From assembly GCA_035341665.1 (NCBI GenBank), contig DAOQVR010000009.1:109636-173635 (forward strand): a stretch of 64,000 nt of DNA, given 5' to 3'. Of the stretch, positions 9,239 through 17,965 are shown piece by piece. Numbering within the stretch: the stretch's first letter is position 1; every line of letters starts with the position of its first letter. The notes under the pieces are model-generated. The model ran no database searches and was not told where the DNA came from. It worked only from the letters and a program-made list of their open reading frames with translations. Both the position numbers and the translations under genes were made by a program. The DNA is from DAOQVR01 sp035341665 (GTDB lineage Bacteria; Chloroflexota; Anaerolineae; JAAYZQ01).

Positions 9239-10519
9239 CTACTGCAAAGTAACCAGCACCATGATGAGCCCTTTTCCATTCTCCCAGGCTTCCAGGGCCT
9301 TGCCGATAATAGTGCCGGGTCGATAGAGCGCAAGTCCACCTACCACGACCGGTTGGGCCTTCATGGCATACCCCCGAGTAGGGGATGAAGTGAGCAGGTC
9401 ACCCGGCACGATGGGACCGTGGCCGGCATCGACCTTGCACAGGGTGCGCCCCGCAATGACCAGGGGAACTCCAAGATCGTTGTCGATAAGCCCCTTCAGC
9501 CTCATGGCGGGGGCTGTGGAGATGATGCCTGCAACTGCGGTGTCGTTGGCCCTGCTGGCTGCCTTCAAGGTCAAGCCGGCGCCGGAGTCGATAACCACGA
9601 CGTCGCCTCCCTCCAAGAACCCGGTGCCGTAATAGTTCTCAGCCAGGTCACCATGGCCCCCCTCGAAGCTGGCATAGTTCTTGAAGATGGACGTGCCGTC
9701 GACGTACAGGGCGGTGCCCTGCTTGCTGGCAGCCAGCACACCTGTGCCCTCGTCACTCCAGCCATGCACACCAGTCCTGTCGCTGCTGCCTGAGACGCCG
9801 GTCCCCTCGGTGCTGTGGCCCCACACGCCGCTCTTGCCCTTGGTTCCGGTCCATCCGACTACGCCATCGTCCTCCTCACTGCGGCCCACAACGCCGGCAC
9901 CCTGCGTGCTTGCGCCGCGCACGCCATCGTTGTCGGTACTGTCGCCCCTGACGCCGATTCCTTCCGCGCTGTGGCCCCACACGCCGCTCTTGTCCTTGGT
10001 TCCGGTCCATCCGACTACCCCATCCTCCTCCTCACTGCGGCCCACAACCCCGGCACCCTGCGTGCTTGCGCCGCGCACGCCATCGTTGTCGGTGCTGTCG
10101 CCCCTGACGCCGATTCCTTCCGTGCTGTGGCCCCACACCGCGCTCTTGTCCTTGTTTCCGGTCCAGCCAACCAGGCCGTCGTTGCTGTCGCTCCGGGCCG
10201 TCACCCCGACTCCTACTGTGCTAAAACCATACACCCCGCTCTTGCCCTTCTGGCCGGTGATACCGTATACCCCATCGTCGCTCTTGCTTTCGGCCCTGAT
10301 GCCTGGGCCACCGCCCTCGCTGTTTGCCTTGAGGCTGGCGCCTGTCCCCAGGTTGCGCAGGACGAGCAGCGCGTCAGGGTGACTGCCCTCCACCCGTGAT
10401 CCCGGTGGAAAGGGCTGCCCATTGCTGGCCGCGGTGCTGGCCGCTGCAGAGACACCCGCCAGGCACAGGATGGTCACCAGGAGCACCCACCTGGCTCTCA
10501 ACTTCGACTTCATCAACAT
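9239..10519 (-). CDS. Secreted repeat protein, adhesin/tail-fibre-like
   Basis: The start at 10519 has a strong AAAGGAGG site 6 bases upstream, and the frame upstream of it lacks protein character. The 426-residue product has an N-terminal signal peptide, then a beta-helix-like region of short repeats (GVRGDSTDNDGVRG, GVVGWTGTKDKSGVWGHS), then a C-terminal domain with a GDLAENYY motif followed by a segment ending KALEAWENGKGLIMVLV. This layout is common in surface or fibre proteins with GVYG-type repeats. A 156-bp DNA unit is repeated almost exactly (9821, 9977, 10133). It is probably cell-surface or extracellular; the ligand is unknown. Confidence 0.7.
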   Translation of the reverse strand: MLMKSKLRARWVLLVTILCLAGVSAAASTAASNGQPFPPGSRVEGSHPDALLVLRNLGTGASLKANSEGGGPGIRAESKSDDGVYGITGQKGKSGVYGFSTVGVGVTARSDSNDGLVGWTGNKDKSAVWGHSTEGIGVRGDSTDNDGVRGASTQGAGVVGRSEEEDGVVGWTGTKDKSGVWGHSAEGIGVRGDSTDNDGVRGASTQGAGVVGRSEEDDGVVGWTGTKGKSGVWGHSTEGTGVSGSSDRTGVHGWSDEGTGVLAASKQGTALYVDGTSIFKNYASFEGGHGDLAENYYGTGFLEGGDVVVIDSGAGLTLKAASRANDTAVAGIISTAPAMRLKGLIDNDLGVPLVIAGRTLCKVDAGHGPIVPGDLLTSSPTRGYAMKAQPVVVGGLALYRPGTIIGKALEAWENGKGLIMVLVTLQ

Positions 10520-10578
10520 GGCCGTCCTCCTTTCCAGGCGCAGCAACCCAGGTCTCCGTGTGCGCAGCCGCGCACCGG

Positions 10579-11763
10579 TCAATGCCAAAGCTGGTTCGGC
10601 ACCAGCGAGCACAGCGCAGCCAACGCGGCCAATGGGGGGTAGGACGAGCTGAGAAAGCTCAGGGAGACGACGGCGCCGCATACGCCCCGCACATAGGGCA
10701 GCGAGCTCGAGTAGGACCTGAGCCGGCGGATGGAGCTGGTGTACTCGTTCAGCTCGTCCTCGAAAGACACGCCCTCGAACGCTGCCATCTCGTAGACGCA
10801 ATCGAACAGCCTCTTCCAGGCAGCCTCGCCCAGCTCGGGGTTGTTGACAATGTTGGACTTTAGCTCCAGGCCGAGCTGGTAGGTTTCGGTGCCGGCCAGG
10901 AACTTGGCTTCCTCGAAGTAGTCGAGCACCGTGTGGTTGTGCTCATCTCGATGCGCGTCCAGCGCCTTCTCGTCGTAGTTGTTCTCGACATCCCAATCCT
11001 TGCCATAGGTGTCGTGCCAGGCACTGCCGTCAACCTCGCCGCCGATCCGCAGGTTCGCGTCCAGCGTGGCGTATTGCCTCTTCGCTTCACCCTCGTCCCC
11101 GGCGGCATGCTGAAGCAGAATCAGGTTCAGCTCCGCCCCCCGCTGCGCCTTCATGAAACTGGTCCACGTGGGGATCTCCTTGAAGTCAAAGCCGAGCTCA
11201 TCGTGAAAGACCTCCACCCAGTTGGTGTGGGCGTAAAAGTCCTGGATGCCGTGAAGCATGTATCCGAATCGCCGTAGCACGTCAAAGCAGCGTTCTCCGG
11301 GCGCCATGTGCATGGCAGCCTCGATCGACCAGAGGCTGCGCATTTTCGTGAACTCGGTCAGCCCATACGCCGGACCGTCGTCAAACCCGTTGAGTGCGTA
11401 CGGCAAGCGGCAGTTGTGGAAGGGGAGGCACCACGCCACCCAGTCGGCAAAGCGCCCACCCTGAACGCAGGGATCGGTAGCCAGGTCTTCATGGGTCGGA
11501 GCACAGGCGTACGTCTGCGTATGCCAGCGGATAGGAGTCCAGCAGAAAGGCCGCGGCAGTTCGTTCATGTCGACCTCGATCGCAAAGAAGGCAATCAGGT
11601 ACGCCTCGCTCTCAGAAAACCCCGCGCCCTCGAGCGGCCCCATGATGGTATCCAGGTGGTGCTTGGGCGCGAAAGCCTGCGCCCTGGCGGGGAGAAGCAC
11701 CACCGCGACCAGGGCAGCCAGGGCCGCCTGCAGTGCCCGACGCAACGAGGCTCGCACTTTCAT
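10579..11763 (-). CDS. Secreted Het-C / zinc-phospholipase C-like protein
   Basis: The 394-residue protein starts with a clear signal peptide (basic N-terminus, hydrophobic core, ARAQAFAP cleavage-like site). The motif GYMLHGIQDFYAHTNWVEVF (about residues 168-187) matches the LHxxQDFYAHSNW signature of the Het-C/bacterial phospholipase C-like fold. There the His/Asp cluster binds zinc, and other His residues (KHHLDT near the N-terminus, DEHNHTVLDYF later) could complete the site. The C-terminus has a hydrophobic stretch. Enzymatic activity is inferred from motif similarity only. It sits in a run of secreted proteins with spacings of 22-60 bases. Confidence 0.7.
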   Translation of the reverse strand: MKVRASLRRALQAALAALVAVVLLPARAQAFAPKHHLDTIMGPLEGAGFSESEAYLIAFFAIEVDMNELPRPFCWTPIRWHTQTYACAPTHEDLATDPCVQGGRFADWVAWCLPFHNCRLPYALNGFDDGPAYGLTEFTKMRSLWSIEAAMHMAPGERCFDVLRRFGYMLHGIQDFYAHTNWVEVFHDELGFDFKEIPTWTSFMKAQRGAELNLILLQHAAGDEGEAKRQYATLDANLRIGGEVDGSAWHDTYGKDWDVENNYDEKALDAHRDEHNHTVLDYFEEAKFLAGTETYQLGLELKSNIVNNPELGEAAWKRLFDCVYEMAAFEGVSFEDELNEYTSSIRRLRSYSSSLPYVRGVCGAVVSLSFLSSSYPPLAALAALCSLVPNQLWH

Positions 11764-11785
11764 CTTTGCCCCTCCTCACCCCCGG

Positions 11786-13336
11786 CTACTTGACTCGCAC
11801 GGCTATGACTCTCTCCAGCGCGTTGTTCGTCTCATCGCTCTCTGGGACGGAATCCAGGGCGTCGATCTCGGCGACCAACGTGTACTCCCCGGCCGAGGTG
11901 CTCGTCCAGGAGACTGTGACCGTCTCCCGCCCACCAGGTTCGAGGGATGTCAGAAGCTCCACGTGGTCAAGCTTGAGCGGGTCTCGGTCCAGCGGCAGGC
12001 AGTGCAGGGCTTCCACGGCATCCAGGTCGGTGCCCGGAGACGCCGTGCCTTCCCGCTCCGGGCTGCCGTCGTCCGTGATCCTCACCAGCCAGGCCACCGC
12101 CACGCCAGACGCCGCGAGGTCCAGGTCGGTCCCGGCGCGGACAAGGCCCAGGGAGTAGAAGAGGGTGCCGTCCTCGCTCAGCTCGACGTGGAAGGAGCGC
12201 TCCACGCGCGGCGCGCCCCAGATACGCAGGTCATCGCCCGGCCCATCCATCACCCCGCTGTCGCCAAGCGCCAGGGTGATGGAACCACCGATACCCAGGT
12301 TGACACAGCCCCTCGCCGGCTCTTCTGAGAAGTCGGGCGGGCCAAGGGCTGCAGAAGGATCGGAGTCCGGGTTTGCCCGGGCAGAGTCCACCACCTCGAC
12401 CGCATAGCGGTCCTCAGGGCTGCACTCGCCCTGCTCCAGCCCCTCCAGGTCAGCAGCACCCATGATAGAAAAGGCCACACTTGCCTGCTCCGCGGCGCCC
12501 GTGCCCCGGTTCCGAATCGTCACAGCGATCGCGACAGGGTCCCCGGGGGCCGGGCTCTCGGGCTGGACGGTCAGGCTCTCGATCACCAGGTCAGGGAGCT
12601 GTGCCCCTTCGACCACCAAGCTTCTGCGGAGCGCGTTGTTGCTCTCGTCGGCTTCCCTGATCCAACCGCCCGGATTCGCAATGACGTCCAGTCTATGCTC
12701 GCCGGCGGAGGGCGACGTCACTCTGACCGTGGCTTCACCCTCGGCTCCTGCGGAGAGGCGGCCGATAAGCACGGAGCCGATCTCCGCGCCGTCCAGCAAA
12801 AAGCTCACGAAGAAATCCTCCGCGTCCCAGGTTCCCAGGTTCTTGATGACAGCCCCCAGTGCCGTCACTTCTCCCGCCCGGGGAGCCGCCGGGGACGAAG
12901 AAACCTCAGTCACCGTCAGGTCAGGCAGCTCTTCCTCCCCAGCCGCGCCCGCGGGTGTCGCCCGACGAGAGGGTGTCGGGCCCGATGGCGCACCGGGCGG
13001 TTGCCCTGGGCTGCGGACGGAGATCACGACCTGGCGGCGGGCGACGGCCTCTCCGGTGTCAACCCCCAGCCAGAAGGTGGTCGTTTCCGGTGGGCACACC
13101 CGCCTCTGACCCGAGCGGTCAACCGGCTCTCCACCAAAGTCGACCCCAAGGCCACCCTCCACGCTCCACTGCAGCGTGGCGCACTCCCCGGGCGCGAGGC
13201 TCGTGCGATCGGCGGTGAAGGAGATCTGCGGTTCGGTTGGTGAGGTTGGCGTGACCCCGGTCGCGCCGCACCCTGCGAGGAGCAGTGCGGCCAATATCAC
13301 TCCGATTGGTGGCTGTGGGATTCCCGGCTTGTTCAT
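11786..13336 (-). CDS. CARDB-domain lipoprotein
   Basis: This 516-residue protein has a lipobox (LLLAGC, about residues 17-22). Two CARDB-type Ig-like domains follow, beginning LPDLTVTEVSSSPAAPRAGE and LPDLVIESLTVQPESPAPGD, each with the ending ADESNNALRRSL or SDETNNALERVI. An N-terminal Ig-like segment (SLAPGECATLQW) precedes them, and a PEP-like insert (GGSITLALGDSGVMDGPGDD) interrupts the second domain. CARDB modules act as adhesion or spacer domains in secreted bacterial proteins. It is predicted to be membrane-anchored and extracellular, and probably co-transcribed with its neighbours. Confidence 0.8.
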   Translation of the reverse strand: MNKPGIPQPPIGVILAALLLAGCGATGVTPTSPTEPQISFTADRTSLAPGECATLQWSVEGGLGVDFGGEPVDRSGQRRVCPPETTTFWLGVDTGEAVARRQVVISVRSPGQPPGAPSGPTPSRRATPAGAAGEEELPDLTVTEVSSSPAAPRAGEVTALGAVIKNLGTWDAEDFFVSFLLDGAEIGSVLIGRLSAGAEGEATVRVTSPSAGEHRLDVIANPGGWIREADESNNALRRSLVVEGAQLPDLVIESLTVQPESPAPGDPVAIAVTIRNRGTGAAEQASVAFSIMGAADLEGLEQGECSPEDRYAVEVVDSARANPDSDPSAALGPPDFSEEPARGCVNLGIGGSITLALGDSGVMDGPGDDLRIWGAPRVERSFHVELSEDGTLFYSLGLVRAGTDLDLAASGVAVAWLVRITDDGSPEREGTASPGTDLDAVEALHCLPLDRDPLKLDHVELLTSLEPGGRETVTVSWTSTSAGEYTLVAEIDALDSVPESDETNNALERVIAVRVK

Positions 13337-13515
13337 AGGATGCTCCCTGTGCTGCGACTGGATGCAGCTACCAACGCCTGAGCCTCGCCCGATCGCGTCT
13401 CCAGGGAATCGTGCCGCTCACGCCTGGGCTGCCTCCGCCACGGGCCAGGGCCGGGCGATGCCGTCGCGCGAGGCAAACGGCAGGCCGCACGGCGTTTTCG
13501 CCGGACGGCGCACCC

Positions 13516-14007
13516 CTAAGGGAGTGTCACATTCACGGCGTATGTCTGCGTGCCTCCCTGGGCCGAGGTGATGCTGCAGGTCAGGCCCAGCGTAGGAGGT
13601 TTCGATTCGCACGCGAGATGGAAGGGCGATTTGTAGGTGTAGCTCGAGTTCCCCGCGATGACTCCGCCTTGGACGATGTCTAGCCCGCCGCCCGTGATCG
13701 AGCCCCCAGGAGGGCACTTGTATGTGCATCCGGCACTGAATGCACTGGCGTCGCTGCCACCCGTGTTCTCGATAGTCGCCACGATTTGGTACGTCTGGCT
13801 GGCTTCGTCAAATGGCTCCACGTGGGTCGACCCTAGGATCAGGTTCGCCGCCGAGGGCTGCACCGCACCTGGTGCGAGCGGCAGCACCTCCTTCAGCTGC
13901 GGAGGTGGAGGCGACTCGGTTTCCTCAGCGCAGGCTGCGACCAGCAAGCCGGCGATCAACAAGGCGAGCAGTGACCCGAATGGGAACCTTCTTGCTCTGT
14001 TCGGCAT
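13516..14007 (-). CDS. Small hypothetical lipoprotein
   Basis: The start at 14007 is preceded by AAAGGAG at good spacing. The 163-residue product has a signal peptide with a lipobox (LLVAAC), a short Pro-rich linker (ESPPPPQ) and a beta-rich domain with three or four cysteines (AGCTYKCPPGG, HLACESK, LTCSITS). It has a CARDB-like ENTGG pattern, so it may be a single diverged Ig-like domain. No specific function can be assigned. It is first in the minus-strand secreted-protein run downstream of a perfect promoter. Confidence 0.65.
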   Translation of the reverse strand: MPNRARRFPFGSLLALLIAGLLVAACAEETESPPPPQLKEVLPLAPGAVQPSAANLILGSTHVEPFDEASQTYQIVATIENTGGSDASAFSAGCTYKCPPGGSITGGGLDIVQGGVIAGNSSYTYKSPFHLACESKPPTLGLTCSITSAQGGTQTYAVNVTLP

Positions 14008-14229
14008 CTCGGAGTCTCCTTTCACGACAGGTACCAAAATCCACTACACCGGCGCGCGAACCGCCAGGCGCCGGCGGGAGCGCGTGGCGACCGTACATGG
14101 ATCGCCTCGACGGCACGTGGGTGCTTTGCTCAGCGAGGGAATTCTATGCAGTGGCGAGGATCACCAAGCACGCCTGCCGCCTCGGACATCTCCTGTGCCC
14201 CGCGTCTCTGCAGGCTGCTGGCTGTCTCC

Positions 14230-14258
14230 ATTATATCCGCATTTGGGCCGGGTGTCAA
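14230..14258 (-). promoter_or_regulatory. Consensus sigma70 promoter for the secreted-protein run
   Basis: The minus strand carries TTGACA (14258-14253), a 17-base spacer, and TATAAT (14235-14230). Both hexamers are perfect. The nearest minus-strand gene starts at 14007, giving an untranslated leader of about 215 bases. Confidence 0.7.
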
Positions 14259-14558
14259 TGGGCCACGCCGGACCAGGGCCCGGCAGACGGGCGCGCCGAA
14301 CCCCCTCCCGGTCCGCCCTACACCGGGCTTCTCCGCGAGTGGTGCGGCGACGACGTCGACGCCCACTCCCTCGACCACTACACCGCGCAGCGCGCCCGCA
14401 GGCGCTTCTGCTCCATCGAATGCCGGCAGGCGCACCTCCGGACGGCGGGCCGGGTATGGAAACCCGGCCTACCGGTTGCCTGCTGTGGGCCTGGAGGGAT
14501 CGCGAGGCGCTAAGCACCTGTCGGGCGCGGCGGAGAGGTGCAACGCCCCAAGAAGGGA
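14259..14558. other. Non-coding stretch with a possible zinc-ribbon gene fragment
   Basis: A plus-strand frame without a start codon (about 14310-14450) encodes LREWCGDDVDAH and RRRFCSIECRQAH. This resembles the tail of CxxC...FCSxxCRxA zinc-ribbon proteins and is probably debris. It ends in an inverted copy of the hairpin repeat found at 8.5 kb (near 14451-14472). Nothing else convincing is present. Confidence 0.35.
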
Positions 14559-14559
14559 G

Positions 14560-14587
14560 TTGTACCTGGGAGGGAGTGTGCTACAAT
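14560..14587 (+). promoter_or_regulatory. Plus-strand promoter before the MFS remnant
   Basis: TTGTAC (14560-14565), a 16-base spacer and TACAAT (14582-14587). It lies 70 bases upstream of the TTG start of the truncated transporter and could now drive the transglutaminase-like gene. Confidence 0.45.
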
Positions 14588-14658
14588 GGCGATGCTGGAC
14601 GAAAGACGGGCTGATCCTCTCACCATACGGCACAACGGCTGTCAGAGGAGACAAGAGC

Positions 14659-14907
14659 TTGATCCGCGACTCGAACCGAACCGCAGCCCTGGTCGCCGCC
14701 ACGCTGACCTCGCTTCTGACCTCATTTATGGCCTCGGCGCTCAACGTCGCCCTGCCGCAGATCGCGGCGCGCTACATCGGATGGCCGCTGTCGGACCGGG
14801 TCGAGCCGCCCATCATGGGCTCGGCCGGCATGGGGGTGACGGCGAGGTCAGCGGAGGGGAGGAGAGGTGCAATGCACCGGGGGGGAAGGACCCCGAGCGC
14901 AGACTGA
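14659..14907 (+). pseudogene. N-terminal fragment of an MFS (DHA2/EmrB-like) transporter
   Basis: After an AGAGGAG site, the frame begins at a TTG codon with SNRTAALVAATLTSLLTSFM and continues ASALNVALPQIAARY. This is the hallmark first membrane helix of 14-TM drug:H+ antiporters (usual form: SFMASALNVALP.I). Similarity ends after about 45 residues at YIGWPLSDR, and the frame then continues as unrelated low-complexity sequence to a stop. The family is normally about 450-520 residues, so this is a truncated remnant. A GGTGCAATGCACC palindrome (14866-14878) lies inside the unrelated tail. Confidence 0.6.
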
Positions 14908-14927
14908 CCGGAGAAAGGAGATCGAGA

Positions 14928-16094
14928 ATGGAGCAGAAACGGAAACCTGTGGATCTGGATGCTTGGCTCAGGGCACACCCGTCCATCGCGGCGAGCATTG
15001 TCTGGGAAGGCCCGGGCACAGCGGAGCTCTGGGCCAGGTGGAGCAGTAGGATGCAGGACGAGCTGGAGGAGGCGTTCCAGCTGGCGTTGGCAGGCCGCTC
15101 GGTGCTGGTGAAGGATGTGCCCCCGAACCTGGTCTCGCTGGCCGACGACGAGACGCCGACGACCATCCTGGCGCAAGACGACGCGTGGGCCTACTACAGG
15201 GCGAGCGTCGGGCTGGGCCTGGCCCTGGAGGTCGACCGGCAGCTGCCGTGGACGCTGCTTGAGGGGTACACGCTGCCGGCGCTCACCGAGCTGTTTGACA
15301 GCCGGGCGATGTTCCGCTGGAACGGACCGAAGCATGGCTACGAGATCAAGGCGGTCTTTGGACGCATCGTCCCCGCGCCGCCGGCCCGGAGCCTTGCGTT
15401 CTTGCGGTCGGTGCAGCTGATCGGCGCCTCGCGGCTGGAGACGATCGCGCGGGTGCTGGACTGGTGCGGGCGTTTGACCCACTTCTCAGGCTATGCAGAG
15501 GCGGCCAACATGGAGGCCCACTGGCAGTACCGGGGCGTTCCGCCGATGTCGCGGGTGCTCGCCGGCACGGTCAACAGCGGCTACCCATCCCGCGGGATTA
15601 GGCACTACACGGCGGGCTGCTGGGGAACGGTCGGGTTCCTGCGCGCCCTCCTGCGCGCCGCGAACATCCCGGTCAAGCTGACCTCCGCGGCGGGGCACGC
15701 GATGCCGTGGTTCGTGGCGGATGGGCGCCACCTGAGCCACGGGGATGATCCCTACAACCAGTTCGTGACCCACCCTCCGCGCGTGCCGGCGGCCGCGCTG
15801 CTGATCGACGAGGCGATGTTCGACCGCTGGTTCGGGGCCCGCCTGAGCGACCGGGCGAAGGAGCAAAACGTTGCCCGCGGCGCTTTCGAGGCGGCGGTGA
15901 GGTACGCGTCGGGCTTGGTGCTCACCCGGTACTGTGCCGGGCTTGCCACGAGCAAGGAGCGGGCAAGGCAGAAGGTGGAGGAGGAGCTGAAGAGTTACTT
16001 CACGCCGGCTCAGCTCGAGGCGGCGGGCCTTTGGGACAGGATAGAGCAGAGACTCGCTCAGCTGGGCGGCTGCGGCAAGCTTCCTCGGCCGTAG
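14928..16094 (+). CDS. Transglutaminase-like superfamily protein
   Basis: The 388-residue protein starts at an ATG with GAAAGGAG 7 bases upstream. There is no signal peptide, so it is probably cytoplasmic. A possible papain-like triad is visible in order: Cys in AGCWGTVGFLRALLRAANIP, His in AGHAMPWFV, and Asp in SHGDDPYN. The spacing fits the transglutaminase-like core (C-x~40-H-x~15-D). The first half is unassigned and helical. Activity could be protease, amidase or transglutaminase and cannot be told from sequence. It stands alone between intergenic repeats. Confidence 0.65.
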   Translation: MEQKRKPVDLDAWLRAHPSIAASIVWEGPGTAELWARWSSRMQDELEEAFQLALAGRSVLVKDVPPNLVSLADDETPTTILAQDDAWAYYRASVGLGLALEVDRQLPWTLLEGYTLPALTELFDSRAMFRWNGPKHGYEIKAVFGRIVPAPPARSLAFLRSVQLIGASRLETIARVLDWCGRLTHFSGYAEAANMEAHWQYRGVPPMSRVLAGTVNSGYPSRGIRHYTAGCWGTVGFLRALLRAANIPVKLTSAAGHAMPWFVADGRHLSHGDDPYNQFVTHPPRVPAAALLIDEAMFDRWFGARLSDRAKEQNVARGAFEAAVRYASGLVLTRYCAGLATSKERARQKVEEELKSYFTPAQLEAAGLWDRIEQRLAQLGGCGKLPRP

Positions 16095-16418
16095 CCCGGC
16101 AGATGCGACGCACCGATGGAGAGGACCGGTGCAATGCACCAGGGGCAGGCGCCGTGCACCGGTAGGACGCCAGTGGGCAGGCGAGCGGCGCCGCGCCCAG
16201 CAGAGGGTGAATCCGGGGGCGAGTGAGGGCAGGAAGGCGGACAGCCGGGCCTGCCCCGTTCGGTACCGAGGACGAGCGATCCCAAGCGGCGCACGCCAGG
16301 GGGACGCCTTTGGCACCCCCGCGTGCGCTAAGCCGGCGTTCGCCGGCAGAAGTCAGGCCGGGCGGATGCGTCAGCCCGGCGCCCTCCGGCTAGGTGCGCC
16401 GGTACTCTGGTGTACGCG
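16095..16418. other. Intergenic region with palindromic repeats
   Basis: No gene is evident. The sequence contains GGTGCAATGCACC (16128-16140), a member of a dispersed palindrome family, and a second weaker partner (GCCGTGCACCGG) about 20 bases on. The region separates two genes that converge on it. Confidence 0.4.
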
Positions 16419-16577
16419 CTACTTGACGTCCTTCGCCGACAAGAACCGGCTCACCGTGGTGCCGCACTCTGGGCACACACCCTTGGCCATCGGTCTGCCT
16501 TTAGAGGTCTTGACAACCTTGCCCTGCTTGATCGCCCTCTTCTTCCGGCACTTCACGCAATACCCTTCGAAATCCAT
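16419..16577 (-). CDS. Small two-CxxC zinc-ribbon protein (DUF5679-like)
   Basis: The 52-residue protein has two zinc knuckles, YCVKCRKK (residues 6-13) and VCPECGTT (about 34-41), around a basic stretch (TSKGRPMAKG). This matches small DUF5679-type proteins (my recollection of the family). The longer frame upstream is rejected because the ATG at 16577 follows a GAGGGGG site and the added residues have no family character. A consensus promoter lies about 80 bases upstream. Its role is unknown; such ribbons usually bind nucleic acid or act as small accessory proteins. Confidence 0.75.
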   Translation of the reverse strand: MDFEGYCVKCRKKRAIKQGKVVKTSKGRPMAKGVCPECGTTVSRFLSAKDVK

Positions 16578-16653
16578 CGTGCGCCCCCTCTTCTCTCGTC
16601 TGGGATTGGCCGCTTCTGCTAGGCTGCACCCGACTGGGCAGCCTCTAGGCGTT

Positions 16654-16682
16654 ATTATAGCACGCGATGCGCCGGACGTCAA
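16654..16682 (-). promoter_or_regulatory. Consensus promoter for the small zinc-ribbon gene
   Basis: On the minus strand, TTGACG (16682-16677), a 17-base spacer and TATAAT (16659-16654). Confidence 0.7.
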
Positions 16683-16839
16683 CTTGCCGACTTGACCCAC
16701 TCCTCGAATGGGCCAAGCTCTCCGCCCGAACCCTCCTCCCGGTGCGGTGCACCTTCAGGGGGGGGTGGGGGGCTTGCCCCCCACGAACTTCCTCTCCCCC
16801 TCTCCGGAGAGGGGCGTCGCCGGCCCCGCGCGGCGAGCG

Positions 16840-17895
16840 TCACCTGGTGACGAGGGGCAGGTAGACGGCTGTCGACGGAATGAAGAGAAAGCCGGTCGCC
16901 AGCCACGTCTCGCCGTCATAGTTCCCGTCCATCCCGCCGAACAGCAGAACCTGGTCGCTGCCGGTGGAGGCCATGGCGTGGTCGTTCCGGGCGGAGGGCG
17001 ATACCGCGGGGAGCCACTGGGTCCACTCGTCCTCGCCCAGGACGTAGACCCAGCTGTCGCCGAGGCGGATGTAGTCGGCGTCGAGCCCACCGAAGAGGAG
17101 GACCTGGTCGGCGCCGAGGGAGGCGAGGCCGTGGCCCCTGCGCGCGGGCGGGGCCGCAGCGGGCGACTTCTCGATCCAGGTGTTCGCGCCGAGGTCGTAG
17201 ACCCAGGTATCGCTGTAGGGGACGTAGCTCCCGCCAAAGAGCACAACCTGGCCGGCGCCGGCGGCGGCGAGGGCGTGGTCCATCCGGGCAGCCGGAGCAG
17301 ATGCCGGGGCCTTCAGCGTCCAGGTGTTGGCGCTCAGGTCATAGACCCAGGTGTCGTCCCTCGTTGCCCCATCCCAGCCGCCGAACAGGAGCACCTGGTC
17401 TCCGCCAAGCGGGGCGAGGGCGGCGCCCTCGCGCGCGGAAGGGCCCGAAGCGGGCGCCATGTTCGTCCAGGTGTTGGCGCTGAGATCATAGACCCAGGTG
17501 TCGCCGAGTGGGATGGCACCGTCCGTCCCGCCGAACAGAACCACCTGGTCTCCGCCAATGTTCGCCATGGCGTGGTGGGCGCGCGCGGGCGGCGACCCGG
17601 CCGGCGCCTGCTGCGCCCAGGTCTTGTCAGAGAGGTCGTGCACCCAGGTATCGCCGAGGACGGACGGGTAGTAGAACCCGCCAAAGAGGACGATCCGGTC
17701 GCCGGCGGCACCGGCCATGGCGGGTCGGTAGCGCTCGGAGGGTGCAGGGACCGGCTGTAGGTTGGTCCAGGTGCCGCCGGAGAGCACCGGAGCGGCGACA
17801 AAGCGCGCCGCCGGGGCCGCGGCGGCGGGTAGAAGGGCGAGAAGCAGGGCGAGGGCGAGCGGCCCCCCTCGTCGGGAGGCGAAGCGCGATGTCAT
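16840..17895 (-). CDS. Secreted Kelch-repeat propeller protein
   Basis: The 351-residue protein has a signal peptide (basic start, then LALALLLALLPAAAAP) and about six Kelch blades with the repeating pattern DQVLLFGG ... DTWVYDLSANTW ... PAAR.DHALA. Kelch propellers are protein- or glycan-binding platforms. The protein ends in TAVYLPLVTR. The neighbouring larger Kelch protein ends in AIRLPLVMR, so both carry a short LPLVxR tail at the very C-terminus. It lies downstream of, and on the same strand as, the larger paralogue (70-base gap) and is probably co-transcribed. Confidence 0.8.
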   Translation of the reverse strand: MTSRFASRRGGPLALALLLALLPAAAAPAARFVAAPVLSGGTWTNLQPVPAPSERYRPAMAGAAGDRIVLFGGFYYPSVLGDTWVHDLSDKTWAQQAPAGSPPARAHHAMANIGGDQVVLFGGTDGAIPLGDTWVYDLSANTWTNMAPASGPSAREGAALAPLGGDQVLLFGGWDGATRDDTWVYDLSANTWTLKAPASAPAARMDHALAAAGAGQVVLFGGSYVPYSDTWVYDLGANTWIEKSPAAAPPARRGHGLASLGADQVLLFGGLDADYIRLGDSWVYVLGEDEWTQWLPAVSPSARNDHAMASTGSDQVLLFGGMDGNYDGETWLATGFLFIPSTAVYLPLVTR

Positions 17896-17965
17896 GTCAC
17901 ACCTCCAGGCAGAACGGACCAGGCAGGCCCGAGCGTCGACGATGGACGGCGAACGTCATGGCCTG

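Noticed and set aside
14146..14658. Long N-terminal extension to the MFS fragment
   Set aside because: The real N-terminus is the TTG at 14659 after a ribosome site; the extension has no transporter features.
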